From Manis javanica (lineage: Eukaryota; Chordata; Mammalia; Pholidota; Manidae), in NCBI RefSeq assembly GCF_040802235.1, contig NC_133174.1, positions 81,862,647 to 81,926,646 of the forward strand: 64,000 nucleotides of DNA, read 5' to 3'. The position numbers were made by a program, and so were the translations under genes. How positions within the stretch are numbered: the stretch's first letter is position 1; each line of letters starts with the position of its first letter. Of the stretch, positions 12,593 through 24,424 are shown one piece after another. The notes under the pieces are model-generated. The model ran no database searches. It saw only the letters and a program-made list of their open reading frames with translations, and was not told where the DNA came from.

Positions 12593-14477
12593 TGCTTTAG
12601 GTTTTCTTTAATTTCTTTCAGTGATGTTTTATAATTCTTTACATTTCTTTTGCTAAATACATTATTTTATTCTTTTTCATGATATTGCAAATGAAATTGC
12701 TTTCTTAACTTATTTCATATTTTTCTTTGCTAGTATATTTAAACACAATTGGTTTTTGCAAATTGATATGTATCCTGCAAACTTGCTGAGCTTGTTTATT
12801 AGTTCTAAAAGGTTTTTGTGAAATGTTCAGTGTTTTCTTTATGTAAGATCATGTCTTCAGTGAACAGGTGTAATTTTTCCTCTTCCTTTCTAAGCTGGAT
12901 GATTTTCTTCATTGGTTTATATTGATATAAAGTCCTTTTTATTATTTTTGCATAATTTCCATGGTTAGAATCTCCTGTACAATGTTGAATAAAAGTAATA
13001 CAAGTAGACACCTTTATGGTGTAAGGGGAAAAGTTTGTGTCTTTGTCCAATAACATGATGTTAGCTGTGGATTTTTTTTTCATAGATGCCTTTTACTCGG
13101 TTGAGGATATTCCCTCCTATTCCTAATCTTTTTAATGTTTTTATTATGAAGGGGCATTGAACTGTGTCCAGCGCTTTTGATGCAGCTATCAAAATAATCA
13201 CATGGATTTTGTCTTTTATTCTACTGGAGTAATAAATTACATGAATTAATTTTTGCATTTTATAACAACTTTGAATTACTGGGAGAAGAGAAATTATATC
13301 TGGTCATGGTCATGATATATAATCTTACACATATTGTTGGACTTGACATAATATTATTTTCTTGAGGAATTATTTATCTATAATCATAAGAGATTGATCT
13401 GCAGTTTTATTCTTATGTCTTTTTTTTGTGTAGTATCAGGATTGATACTGATACCAATGTATCAATGGCCTCGCTGATTTGGTTAAAGCAGGGTCCTTCT
13501 TTTCTATATTTGAAAGATTTTGACAGAACTTATTATTGATTTCTCCTTTAAATGTGAGATAGTTCACCATTGAAGCCATCTTGTACCTAACTTTGGGAGG
13601 TGATATGTTTTTGATTACCAATTTAATCATTTTACATATTATAGGTGTATTTAGATTTTTTGTATCTTCCTGAGTCCGTCTTGGTACATTGTGTGTTTCT
13701 AGAATTTTTCCATTTCATCTAGGTTATCTAATTTGTTGGTATGCAGTACTTCATAGTATTCCTTTATAATTCCTTTATTTCTGTTAGTCAGTAGTAATGT
13801 CCCATCTTGCACTCCTAATTTTGGTAATTTGACTCTTTTCTATTTCTTTCTTTGTAAATCTATGTAAAGGTTTGCTAATTTTGTTCATTTTTTTCAAGAA
13901 CTAACTTTAGGGCTTATTGATTTTCTGTATTTTATTCTATTCTCTGTTTAATTAATTTACACTCTAACCTTTATTTCTCCTTTCTTCTTGCACTGGATTA
14001 ATTTTCTTTCTTCAAATATTTTAGTGTGAAAGGTTAGGTTGTTGTTTTCACATAATCTGATCTTTATTGTGTCCCTCCTTCTGCTGACCTTAGGCCTCAT
14101 TTGTTCTTCTTTTTCTGATTTTGATAATTGTGACATTAGACTATTCATTTGGGATTGTTCTTTCTTCTTTAAATATGCCTGGATTGCTATATACTTTCCT
14201 CTTAAGACTGCTTTTGCTGCATCCCACAGAAGTTGGGGCTTTGTGTTGTTGTTGTCATTTATTTACATATATTGCTGACTCTCCATTTTAATTTGGTATT
14301 GAGCCATTAATTATTTAGGAGCATGTTGTTAAGCCTCCATGTGTTTGTGAGCCTTTTGGCTTTCTTTGTACAATTTATTTCTAGTTTTATACCTTTGTGG
14401 TCTGAAGAGTTGGTTGGTAGGATTTCAATCTTTTTGAATTTACTGAAGCTCTTTTTGTGACCTACTATGTGGTCTTT

Positions 14478-15002
14478 TCAAGAGAATTTTCCATGTGCAC
14501 TTGAGACGAATGTGTATCCTGTTGCTTTTGGGTGTAGAGTTCTATAGATGTCTATTAGGTCCATCTGTTCTAGTGTGTTGTTCAGTGCCTCTGTGTCCTG
14601 ACTTATTTTCTGTCTCGTAGATCTGTCCTTTGGAGTGAGTGGTGTGTTAAAGTCTCCCAAAATGAATGCATTGTATTCTATTTCCTCCTTTAATTCTGTT
14701 AGTATTTGTTTCACATATGTTGGTGCTCCTGTATTGGGTGCATATATGTTTGTAATGGTTATATCCTCTTGTTGGACTGAGCCCTTTATCATTATGTAAT
14801 GTCCTTCTTTATCTCTTGTCACTTTCTTTGTTTTGATGTCCATTTTGTCTGATACTAGTATTGTAACACCTGCTTTTTTTTCTCCCTGTTGTTTGCATGA
14901 AATATATTTTTCCATCCCTTGACTTTTAACCTGTGCATGTCTTTGTGTTTGAGATGAGTCTCTTACAAGTAGTATGTAGATGGGTCTTCCTTTTTTATCC
15001 AT
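14478..15002 (-). pseudogene. L1 ORF2p endonuclease-domain fragment (174 codons open)
   Basis: The translation carries L1 apurinic-type endonuclease features: a TNIYAPN strand and the GDFN catalytic motif (ILGDFNTPL), followed by the usual region of DLIDIYRTLHP. L1 ORF2p is normally about 1,275 residues, so this is only part of the N-terminal domain. The frame is closed by stops on both sides. It is not expected to be functional. Confidence 0.88.
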
Positions 15003-15532
15003 TCTATTACTCTGTATCTTTTGATTGGTGCATTCAGTCTATTTACATTTAGGGTGATTATTGAAAAATATGTACTTATTGCCATTGCAGACTTTAAGTT
15101 TGTGGTTATCAAAGGTTCAAGGTAAGCTTCTTTACAATCTTAGTGTCTAATTTAACTCACTTATCGAGCTATTATACACACAGTCTGATGATTCTTTATT
15201 TCTCTCCCTTCTTATTCATCCTCCTCCATTCTTCATATGTTGGGTGTTTTATTCTGTGCTCTTCTTAGGAGTGCTCCCATCTAGAGCAGTCCTACTAAAT
15301 TACCTTGTAGAGGTGGTTTATGGGAGGCAAATTCCCTCAACTTTTGTTGTCTGGGAATTGATTAATCCCTCCTTCATATTTAAATGATAATCGTGCTGGA
15401 TACAGTATCCTTGGTTCAAGGTTCTTCTGTTTCATAGCATTAAATTTATCATGCCATTCTCTTCTGGCCTGTAAGGTTTCTGTTGAAAAGTCTGGTGATA
15501 GCCTGATGGGTTTTCTTTTGTAGGTGACCTTT

Positions 15533-16009
15533 TTAAATCTCTCTGGCTGCCTTTAATACTCTGTCCTTTTCCTTGATCTTTGCCATTTTAATTATTGTGT
15601 GTCTTGGTGTTGTCCTCTTTGGGTTCCTTCTGTTGGGAGTTCTGTGTGCTTCCATAGGCTGAGCAACTATTTCCTCCCCCAGTTTGGGGAAGTTCTCAGC
15701 AATTATTTCTTCAAAGATACTTTCTATCCCTTTTTCTCTCTCTTCTTCTGGTACCCCTATAGTGCAGATATTGTTCCTTTTGGATTGGTCACACAGTTCT
15801 CTTAATATTGTTTCATTTCTGGAGATCCTTTTATCTCTCTCTGCATCAGCTTCTTTGTGTTCCTGTTCTCTGGTTTCTCGTCCATTAATGGCCTCTTGCA
15901 TCCCCTTCATTCTGTTTTTAAGTCCTTCCAGAGATTGTTTTATTTCTGTAGTCTCCCTCTGCACTTGCTCTTTTAGCTCTTGCATATTTCTCTGCAGATC
16001 CATCAGCAT
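15533..16009 (-). pseudogene. L1 ORF1p fragment (coiled coil plus RRM start)
   Basis: The 158-codon open stretch begins with a charged heptad region (coiled coil, about residues 1-70), then NNICTIGVPEEE, the start of the L1 ORF1p RRM, and PRHTIIKMAKIKEKDRVLKAARE from the C-terminal domain. Full-length ORF1p is about 340 residues and trimerises to coat L1 RNA. This copy is truncated at both ends. Confidence 0.88.
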
Positions 16010-16439
16010 GTTTATGATTTCTATGTTGAATTCTTTCTCAGGGAGACTGGTTAGGTCTGTCTCTGAAGATCCTCTCTCAGGCGTTGTCTGGACTATTTAA
16101 GACTGGACTAAATTTTTCTGCCTTTTCATGGTGATAGTGGTGGCTGTAGGCAGGTTGTGGGTATGTCAGCTCGGAAAAGAAAGTCCTTTCCTGCTTGCTG
16201 GATGCCTTGCCCTTCTCCATTGCCTGTATCGGTTACCCGCACTCCTGGAGCACCCATTAGGTTAATCCCCTAAGCTTCTGTGGGCAGGGTCTCCATCAGA
16301 GCAGTGAAGAGCCCTGCAGGGAGTGGCAGGCAGGCCAGGTGCACTCCTCCATGATAGTGACACCCCTGCTGGGTAGCTGTGGTCTGGCCCAGGCAGCTGT
16401 GCATTGGGCTGGGATTCTGGTCAGCTACTGAGAGTGTAG

Positions 16440-16665
16440 CTGCTCCCTCTGGCACTGCTGCAGGTACGCACGGGCCTCTCCCATGCCCCTCTGGTGCCAC
16501 AGGCTTGCGCAGACATCTCCCGGGCCCCTCTGGCACCACTGCCGCTGGCGTGCACGGGCCGCTCCCGGGCTGCTCAGTTGCCACCATGGTGGGCTCGCAT
16601 GAGATGCTCCCAGTCCCCTCTGGCACCGCCAGTGCACACGGGCTGCTCCTGGTCCCCTCTGGTGC
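16440..16665 (-). repeat. Degenerate 39-40 bp minisatellite in L1 5' UTR
   Basis: The block CCCCTCTGGYRCC recurs near 16445, 16486, 16525, 16615 and 16653, at spacings of about 41, 39, 90 (two units) and 38 bp. Read on the L1 sense (minus) strand the unit is close to 39 bp, so an open frame (16270-16713) runs through it with a repeated pattern beginning PEG every 13 or so residues. It is GC- and CpG-rich against an AT-rich background. Whether this part of the 5' UTR drives transcription is inference. Confidence 0.7.
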
Positions 16666-17265
16666 TGTCATCCCCAGTATCCCATTACTGGGCTGGTGTG
16701 TCGGGGTCTGCATCAGTTAGGGGAATGACTGGTAGGCTTAGTGTCATGAGGGGCTTCAGAGTTGCGCTGCCGCCCAGGGGGTTAGGGCACCTAAAGTTCC
16801 CCAGGATTCCCAGCTGGCTAAGTGTGCCAGGAAGACTTCATCCAGTTGTGGGGTCCCTGTCTCTTTAAGTACCAGTTGCAGGGATCTGCCCACAGGTTTT
16901 GCTTTTCTGTTCCTCTAATTTCCAGCACCCCATGTACCTTGTGTCTGCACTCCGAGTGTGGATTTCTAGAGCTGGTTGTTTAGCAGTCCTGGGCTTTCAC
17001 TCCTTCCCTGTTCCAACTCCTTTCTTCCTGCTGGGTTCTGGGGTGGGTGGGTGTTTGGGTCCCGCCTGGCCATGGCTTGTATGTTACCCCCTTCATGTGA
17101 TGTTGAGTTCTCACAGATGTAGATGTATTCTGACTGTTGTACTGTATCCACTGGTGTCTCTTTTAGGAATAGTTGTATTTTTGTATTTACATAAATACAT
17201 ATGTTTTTGTGAGGAGATTTCCACTGAACTACTCACGTTGCCATCTTTGCTCCACCACCACCCCC

Positions 17266-17850
17266 TCCACCCATTTTTTAACAAGCTTACTTGCTTTTTG
17301 GATGTTAAAGCATGTGAGTTCTTCATATGTTTTTTATGTTAACCCCTTGTCAGATATGTGATTTACAAAGATATTCTCCCAGGCTATAGGATGCCTTTTT
17401 GTTCTGCTAAAGGTGTCCTTTGCTGTACAGAAGCTTTTTAGCATGATGTACTCCCATTTGTTCATTTCTTATTTTGTTTCCCTTGCTCAAGGAGATGTTT
17501 TCAAGAAAAAGTTGCTCAAGTTTATATTCAAGAGATTTTTGCCTATGTTTTCTTCTAAGAGTTTATGTTTCATGACTTACATTCAGGTCTTTGATCCATT
17601 TTGAGTTTACTTTTGTATATGGGGGTAGACAGTAATCCAGTTTCATTCTCTTGCATGTAGCTGTCCAGTTTTGACACAACCAGTTGTTGAAGAAGCTGTC
17701 ATTTCCCCATTGTATATCCATGGCACCTTTATCATATATTAATTGGCCATATATGCTTGGGTTTATATCTGGGCTCTTAGTCTGTTCCATTGGTCTATGG
17801 TTCTGTTCTCGTGCCAGTACCAAATTGTCTTGATTACTGTGGCTTTGTAG
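17266..17850 (-). mobile_element. L1 ORF2 C-terminal fragment
   Basis: It matches the blocks at 3350-3930 of the full-length L1 almost line by line (for example 'tttgctgtacagaagctttttag', 'gtagctgtccagttttg'). It abuts the 5' end of the preceding L1 at 17260, so the L1 parts occur in permuted order here. It is probably a separate insertion. Confidence 0.8.
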
Positions 17851-17856
17851 TGGAGT

Positions 17857-20390
17857 GTAACAAATAGTCTTTATTTTTAGGGAAGTTTTAAGTTTACAGA
17901 AATCTGAGGAGATTGTACAGGAGTTTCCAAATACACCCTCTCCAACCCTCTCACAATTTCCTCTATTATTAACATCTTAATTAGTGTAGCACATTTGTAA
18001 TAAATGATTAACTGATATTGATACATTGTTATTAAAAAAAGTCTATAGTTCTATTAGACCTCATTCTTTGTGTTGTACAATTCTATAGCTTTTGAAAAAT
18101 TTATAATATCATACAGCCACCATTAAAATATCATTACAGAATAGGTTTGCGGCCCAAAAATTCCTCTGGACTTCATGTATTCATCAGTGCTTCCTTATCC
18201 CTGACCACTTGGCAATCATTGATTTTTTAAACTGTCTCTACAGTTTTGTCTTTTCTGAAGTATCATATTTTTGAAATGATAGAGTATGCAACATTTTGAG
18301 ACTGGCTTCTTGCTCTAAGCAACATACCTATGAAGTTCTGCCATGTCTCTGTGACTTGATAGCTCAATTTTTGTTACTGTATAATAATTCATTGCATAAA
18401 TATATCAGTATTTGTTTATTTATTCACCTTTTCAAGGACATCTTGATTGCTTTCAATTTTTGGCAATTATGAAAAAAGATACTGTAAATATTTTTGGGTA
18501 GTTTTTCTTGTGGACATGTTTTCAAATAAATTGGGAAATGTATAAAGGCACAGTTGCCCTATAATTTAGCTCTGTGAAAAACTGGCAAGCTGTCAACTAA
18601 AGTGGCTGCAGAATTATGCATTCCTCCTAACAAAAATGAGAATCTTTGTTGCTCCACACCCTCCTTATTTGCTATTATCAAATTTTGGATTTTAGTTATT
18701 TTAAAATGTATGTAGTGGTATCTCATTGTTTTAATTTGTGATTCCTTGTTGACAAGTGATGTAGAACATATGTTCATATGCATATTTGTCATCTGTATAT
18801 CTTTGGTGAAGTGTCTGTTCAGATCTTTTGCCTATTTTTAAAATTAGATTGTTTTCTTACTGAGTTTTAAGAGTTCTTTGTATATTTTGAAAAACAAGTC
18901 TTTTACCAGTTACATGTTTTGAAAATATTTTCTCCCTGTCTATGGCTTATCTTTTCAATCTCATAACCTCTTTAGAAGAGAAAACAATTCTAATTTCAAG
19001 GTCCAAGTTATCAAATTTTTCTTTCATGAATCATGCTTTTTCCCTTAAAAACTTATCAACAAATCTAAGGTCACCTATAGTCTCTTCTTTGTTATCTTCT
19101 AGAAGTTTTGTAGTTTTTGCATTTCACATTTAGATCTATGATCCATTTTGGTTTAATTTTTGTAAAAGATACAATAGCATGTAGATTCATTTTTCTGCAC
19201 ATGGATATCTAGGTGTTTCAGCATCACTTGTTGAAAATATATCCTTTCACTATTGAATTGCCTTTGTTCCCTCATTAAATAATCAGTGGACTATATTTGT
19301 GTCAGTCTATTCCTGGGCTCTCCATTCCATTCCTTCAATCTAGCCATCTATTATTTAATCAATATCACATTATTTGATTGTCTTAGTTTTACAGTAAGTC
19401 TTTTAGTCAGGTAGTGTCAATTTCCAACTTTATTCTTGTGTTAGCTATTCTGAATCTTTTCTCTTTTTTCATTCCATGGATGGTTCCTAGGATTTTTATT
19501 GGCATTCCACTGAATAAATAGATGAAGTTAGGAAAGGCTAGTTTTTTAGAACATTAAGTATTCTTATTCATTAATAGGAAATAACCCTCCATTCATTTAG
19601 ATTACCTTGATTTTTTCATAGTTTTATAGCTCCATTCATATAGGCCCTACAACATATTTTGTTAGATTTATGACTAAGTACTTCATTTTTAGTGCTAATT
19701 TAAATATCTTCAGTTTTTAATTTAAAATTCCAATTGTTCATTGATGGAATATAGTAAAGCAATTGCATTTGGTATTTTTACTTTGTCCTTGCTTTAATCA
19801 CTTACTAGTTGCAGGAGTTTTTTGACAATTATTTGGAATTTTCCACATAGGTCATCATGTTATTCATAAACAAAGGCAGGTTTTTTTTCTTTCTTTCCAA
19901 TTTTTACACCATGTGTTTCCTTTTCTCATCTTTCTGCATCAACTAGGGATTCTAGTAAAATGTTGCATAGGAATGTTGGCAGGTGACATATTTTCCCTCC
20001 TCATAATCTTGCCATGAAATATGTGAGCTGTAGGTCTTTTGGTAGATGTTCTTAATTAGGTTGAGAAAGTTCCCTTCTATGCTTAGTTTGCTGAGAGTTT
20101 TGTTTAATCATGAATGTGTTTTGATCATCAAATATTTTTTCTGCATCTATTGTTATGCTCACAGATTTTTCTTCTTTATCTTGTTGAGGTAATGGATTAT
20201 ATTAATTCATTTTTGAGTTTTGAACTCATGAGAACCTGGAATAAATCCTACATAGTCATGTTGTACAAATATGTTTTAACATTGTTGGGTTCAATTTGTT
20301 ACTATTTTGTTGAGGATTGTTACATGCATATTCATGAAAAATATTTGTGTGTCATTTCCTTCTTGTAATTTTAGTATGTCTTGTAATTAT
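17857..20390 (-). mobile_element. Older L1 (L1M-like) 3' UTR and ORF2 3' half
   Basis: 17857-18110 resembles an old L1 3' UTR and 18550-20380 follows ORF2 backwards (blocks comparable to 3170-4900 of the L1 at 2337-9009). It is strongly diverged, with only short ORFs, and is one of the oldest L1 layers in the window. Confidence 0.75.
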
Positions 20391-20989
20391 TTGTTGTAAA
20401 CCAGACATTATATGGGTAATAAGAAGTGAGAAAATAGGCTTTTATTTGAAGTTTTATGTTTATCTGGCTTTGAGTTAGGCTTTGTTTACCATTTTCTATT
20501 TCTGTAGGCATCTGAGGCAATAATTTCTTCTAATCTCTTTGTTTTTGTCTCTCCTGTTGTCTTTCAGTTTCCCTAGAAACTCCTTCTCAAATAAATCAGA
20601 GCATTGTATCTCTTTTAGCTGTCATCACTATAATTACACAGGAAGCCTACTGATGCAGTACAGTGTAGAGGGAGGTGAAGCATTCTGTAATCCAATGATT
20701 AGGTGTGAGTCTTTTACTAGGCTTGTATTTTTGGGTCATGACCTTCTCAAATGTTTATCATCTTTTTTTATGCTCCTTAAGTAAGACAACTACCCATTCT
20801 TCACTTTTTAGTTTCTTTGTTACTGAAAATTTATCTGAACTTAAACACCATGAGTCCTGGAATGAGGCAAGATAATTTACCTCCATTTTGATCTTTGATC
20901 AATCTCAGGCAGATCATGCAAATCCAAGACACTGTAAAATTACATAACAAAAAATAATTGTTTAAAGCAATAATAATCATAATCATTTA
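20391..20989. other. Unclassified sequence, possibly part of an ancient repeat
   Basis: It contains phrases (for example 'taaaccagacattatatgggtaata') that look like old mammalian repeat sequence, but I cannot name the family. No coding sequence is apparent. Confidence 0.35.
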
Positions 20990-21190
20990 TCATGTGCTTG
21001 CTATATGACAGGAATTATATTAAGTACTTTACATGGATTATCGTATTTATTCCTCACAACAAATTTATGAGGTATATACTGTTTTTATCTCCATAAAGAT
21101 GTAAATATGAAGATTAGGAAGTTAAATAAATTATACAAGTTTGCCTAATTAGTAAGTGGCAGGGTAGCATTGCAAAACTAGCACTCTACT
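20990..21190 (+). mobile_element. MIR SINE
   Basis: It shows the MIR order: 'catgtgcttgctatatgaca', 'attaagtactttacatggattat', 'tcctcacaacaaatttatgaggta', then the trailing '...ctaattagtaagtggcagg' segment. MIRs are ancient tRNA-derived SINEs shared by all mammals. Confidence 0.85.
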
Positions 21191-22441
21191 AAATATTAAA
21201 GCAATTTTTAGTGTAATATTTAAATTTTAAGATTAACAAGGATTTCTTCCTGTTTGCACATTATTTCAATATTTTAAAAGTGCTCTGGTGGTGAAATTAT
21301 TTTAAAATATATTGTTTTAGTGAGTATGCAATTTATAATTTATTCAGTATATTATTCTTAAACTATTTTCTTTCATAATTAAGACATATTACTATCTCTC
21401 ACACAATAATATTAACTAGTTATCTTATTAGCTAGTCTCTATGACAGGGGTTAGAGGTTCAAAGTATCTTAAGACAGTGTCTGATCTTAATTAATAACAC
21501 AGTGGGAAAGATAGGTAAAATAAATTAAAGTAGAAAGTTCTATAGTAGAGGTGTGTGTAATATGGGAACTCACATAGTTATGGGAACTCAAGTAAGGCAA
21601 TGACCATATTTACCAGAAAACAACAGGAAATATTTCAGAGAGGGATCTTGAAAAATGGGTAGGATTTGGCCAGGTAGAAAAAGAAAAAAGACATCATAGA
21701 CAAAGGAATCAGAAGCGTAAAAGTGCATGACATGAAAATGTTTTAAAGGCCCACAGTATGAATGGAGAAGAGATTATTTCAATAAAGCAAAAGTATATGA
21801 TATGTGGTAGACAGCAGTGTGTAATGAAGCAGACAAGATTGGTTGAGATCTGATGATGAATAACCTTGTTTACTAAGTTTATGTTTAAATGGAAAGTAAT
21901 TTAGACCCATGTAATGTTTTCAAGCAAGGAAGAAACATAATTTTCATTTTACATAGATTTTTCTGGTGGCAATGTAAAGCTGTAAGAGACTGTAAATACC
22001 TTAGCTAATACAAAGACAGAAAGGAAAGATAGAAGTTGTTTTAAGTGGTAGAATGGGTGTATTAAGAGGTAGAACTTGGGCAGCTCATGTGTAATGAAAA
22101 AGGGGAGGAACTGTGAATAACCTTATAGCAACTTTTCACTGCATTTCATACATAAGGGAAAATATTACTTGTGTATGGCTTAGTTTTGCCCAATTACTCA
22201 GAGTCTAATTATTTTTTGTTCTTTTCATAGGAACTAATTACACATTTAAACTGAGCTGGCTTGAAAATCCTTCTGACTAGTGCAATAATTGTGTGAGACT
22301 CTGCACAAGTTATCATTAATGTGCTATGACTAAAATTTGTTGCCTGGTTACAACTCATCTACTTCCTAAAAGGATTTGTGACAATTTGCACAAATAAAAT
22401 CTCTGAAATAGAGAGATATCCTTAAAAAATACTTGAAAATC
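21191..22441. other. AT-rich DNA with faint ancient-repeat similarity
   Basis: 21480-22010 has the word order of a common ancient mammalian repeat ('caggaaatatttcagagagg', 'ggatttggccaggtagaa', 'tttttctggtggcaatgt'), but I cannot assign a family. The remainder shows nothing. Confidence 0.35.
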
Positions 22442-22565
22442 TCCATGAGGGTAGGGAATGTGTGTTTTGTTGATCACTATTACTTGTTGCCTATCATAGT
22501 CCTTGGCGCAAAGTGAATAGCTGAAAAATAAGGAAGTATGTAAGTAAATAGATAAATCTATTGAA
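22442..22565 (+). mobile_element. L2 LINE 3' end
   Basis: It matches the L2 3' tail: 'atgagggtaggga', 'cctatcatagtccttggcgcaaagtgaat', followed by the short aagtaagta-like terminal repeats. Confidence 0.65.
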
Positions 22566-24424
22566 AGTAGATAAAAAAGACACACTACATAACTACAATA
22601 TTACCAAAAGTTGTGTTGCTGAAAAACTTTGAGTGCATCAAGATTTAAAAATCTGAACGTATTTCCCCAATAATTCTCAATGTCATTAACATTAAAGAAT
22701 TTTCATAGAAAACCTCTTGCACCAAAACGTCATATTTAGCATAGTAAACATTTTAAAATCATGCATTTAACACAAAAATTATATAAAAGCAGCAACAACA
22801 TGTCACTAACTAAATATTATTTTAAAACATACCACTGTACATTACCAAAAGTGTGATTGTCAAACAATTCACATATCAGGACTAAGTTTGCCAGTAAAAC
22901 ACTGTTTTTCTATGAGAAAATATATTAAATATAGATTAAACTGTAAACTATACATTTCCATACTCTATATATAGTTTTCTTCCTTTATACTGTGATATTT
23001 TCCTTGACATCTGCAGATGTAAACAAAATATTCTATTACATTTATAGTTAATAGATCCTGTTGTTTAGTTGTGCTTCTTTCAAAGTTAACCCTTTTCTGC
23101 ACTATTATGTGCTATATTGTACTTTTCTTATAATCAGAAATAATCTTAAATGAGAGATAAAAACCAAAGGAAGAATAAAATGTGACAGCAGAATGATTAA
23201 AGGAAATAAATAACATACTAAGAAAGAAAAATTGTCAGATAGTGAAGAGAAAGTGTTATACTAAATATCATAAGGATGACAGAAAGATGACTTCCTGTGA
23301 AATACATTTCTTTGCCCACTGCTTTAAATCCATTCATGAACTTTAAATTAAAATACATTCTTTAAAGCTTTAAACTCTGAAATTAAGACAGTCAACTCCT
23401 TCTGGTTTTCCTGAGACTTTTATTTTAGCATTGAAAATCCAATATCCTATTATACCCCTCTATTTCCGCCAAACTGGGATAATCACTTTAGTGGAACACT
23501 TTTAAAAAAGGAAAAAAATGTGTTATTCCATAACATGTATTTATATTGATAAATTCATTTACATGTTCTATTACTAAACACTGACCTATCAGACTATTCT
23601 TTCCATTATAAAATGAAAGCAAATAGAAAAACCTAAATCTATTGAGAGGAACTATGTCTTTTAGTTTCAGCATATGTTTTCAAGTAGTTGATTAACCTGA
23701 ATGATATCTGAAAAGAATGAAATGATTGCATGAAATTCAGAGCTATAAATTTTGTTGCAACAAAATATGTCATGGATAGATTGAATAAAAATAAATTGTT
23801 ATATTTGTATTTTAACTGTCACCCACATAGTGTTCTGTAAACACAAACATTACAAGTGATGACAATTTAAACTGAGACATGAAAATTGTAGGACTAAAGC
23901 AATTCTCTTCATGTAAGATTTCTTACAAGTAAACTGGTGACAGTTAAAAATTAAGTAAATTATACAAGCAAAATTTAAATTTGTGGGAATGGGTTTATAA
24001 TACCTATATCAAAAGATGAAATTCAACATTGAAATGCTAAATTTCACATAGAAATGAACTATTATCTTAATAGGCCATTCGATTTTAAAAAGAATGCTAT
24101 AAACATTACTCTCATTTCTCATTCAGAAATGGATATATATGTCCTGGATGTTCATGTTTCCTTATGTTTGCATCTATTTCTTCAAAGGAGTTTGAACTTG
24201 GAACTTAATAAGGACCAATTGGATCTAAGAAAAGATCTGCTAGGCTGAGGTGTTGTTTCTGAGAAAGCTTTTCTTTCATGATTAGGAGTTATAGAATAAT
24301 ATAATGTTTGGCCTTGTCATGAGAATAACAAACTTCTAGAGTTTAATCCCATTCCAGTCTGTTATTTGATTATTTTTAGAGGATGGCCTTAATTGATAGA
24401 CAAGTTTTCCAAAAACAGCAAGAA
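22566..24424. other. AT-rich DNA, nothing recognised
   Basis: Only chance-length ORFs are present; I see no RNA gene or interspersed repeat. Confidence 0.5.

Larger units (their letters stand above)
12593..17260 (-). mobile_element. 3'-truncated L1 with ORF2 N-terminal half, ORF1 and long GC-rich 5' UTR
   Basis: Read on the minus strand: 5' UTR about 17260-16100, ORF1 remnant 16009-15533, ORF2 from about 15100 leftwards, with the endonuclease part open at 15002-14478. It stops abruptly near 12593 in mid-ORF2. The 5' UTR includes a GC-rich degenerate minisatellite (16440-16665), described separately. Neither ORF is complete. Confidence 0.85.
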
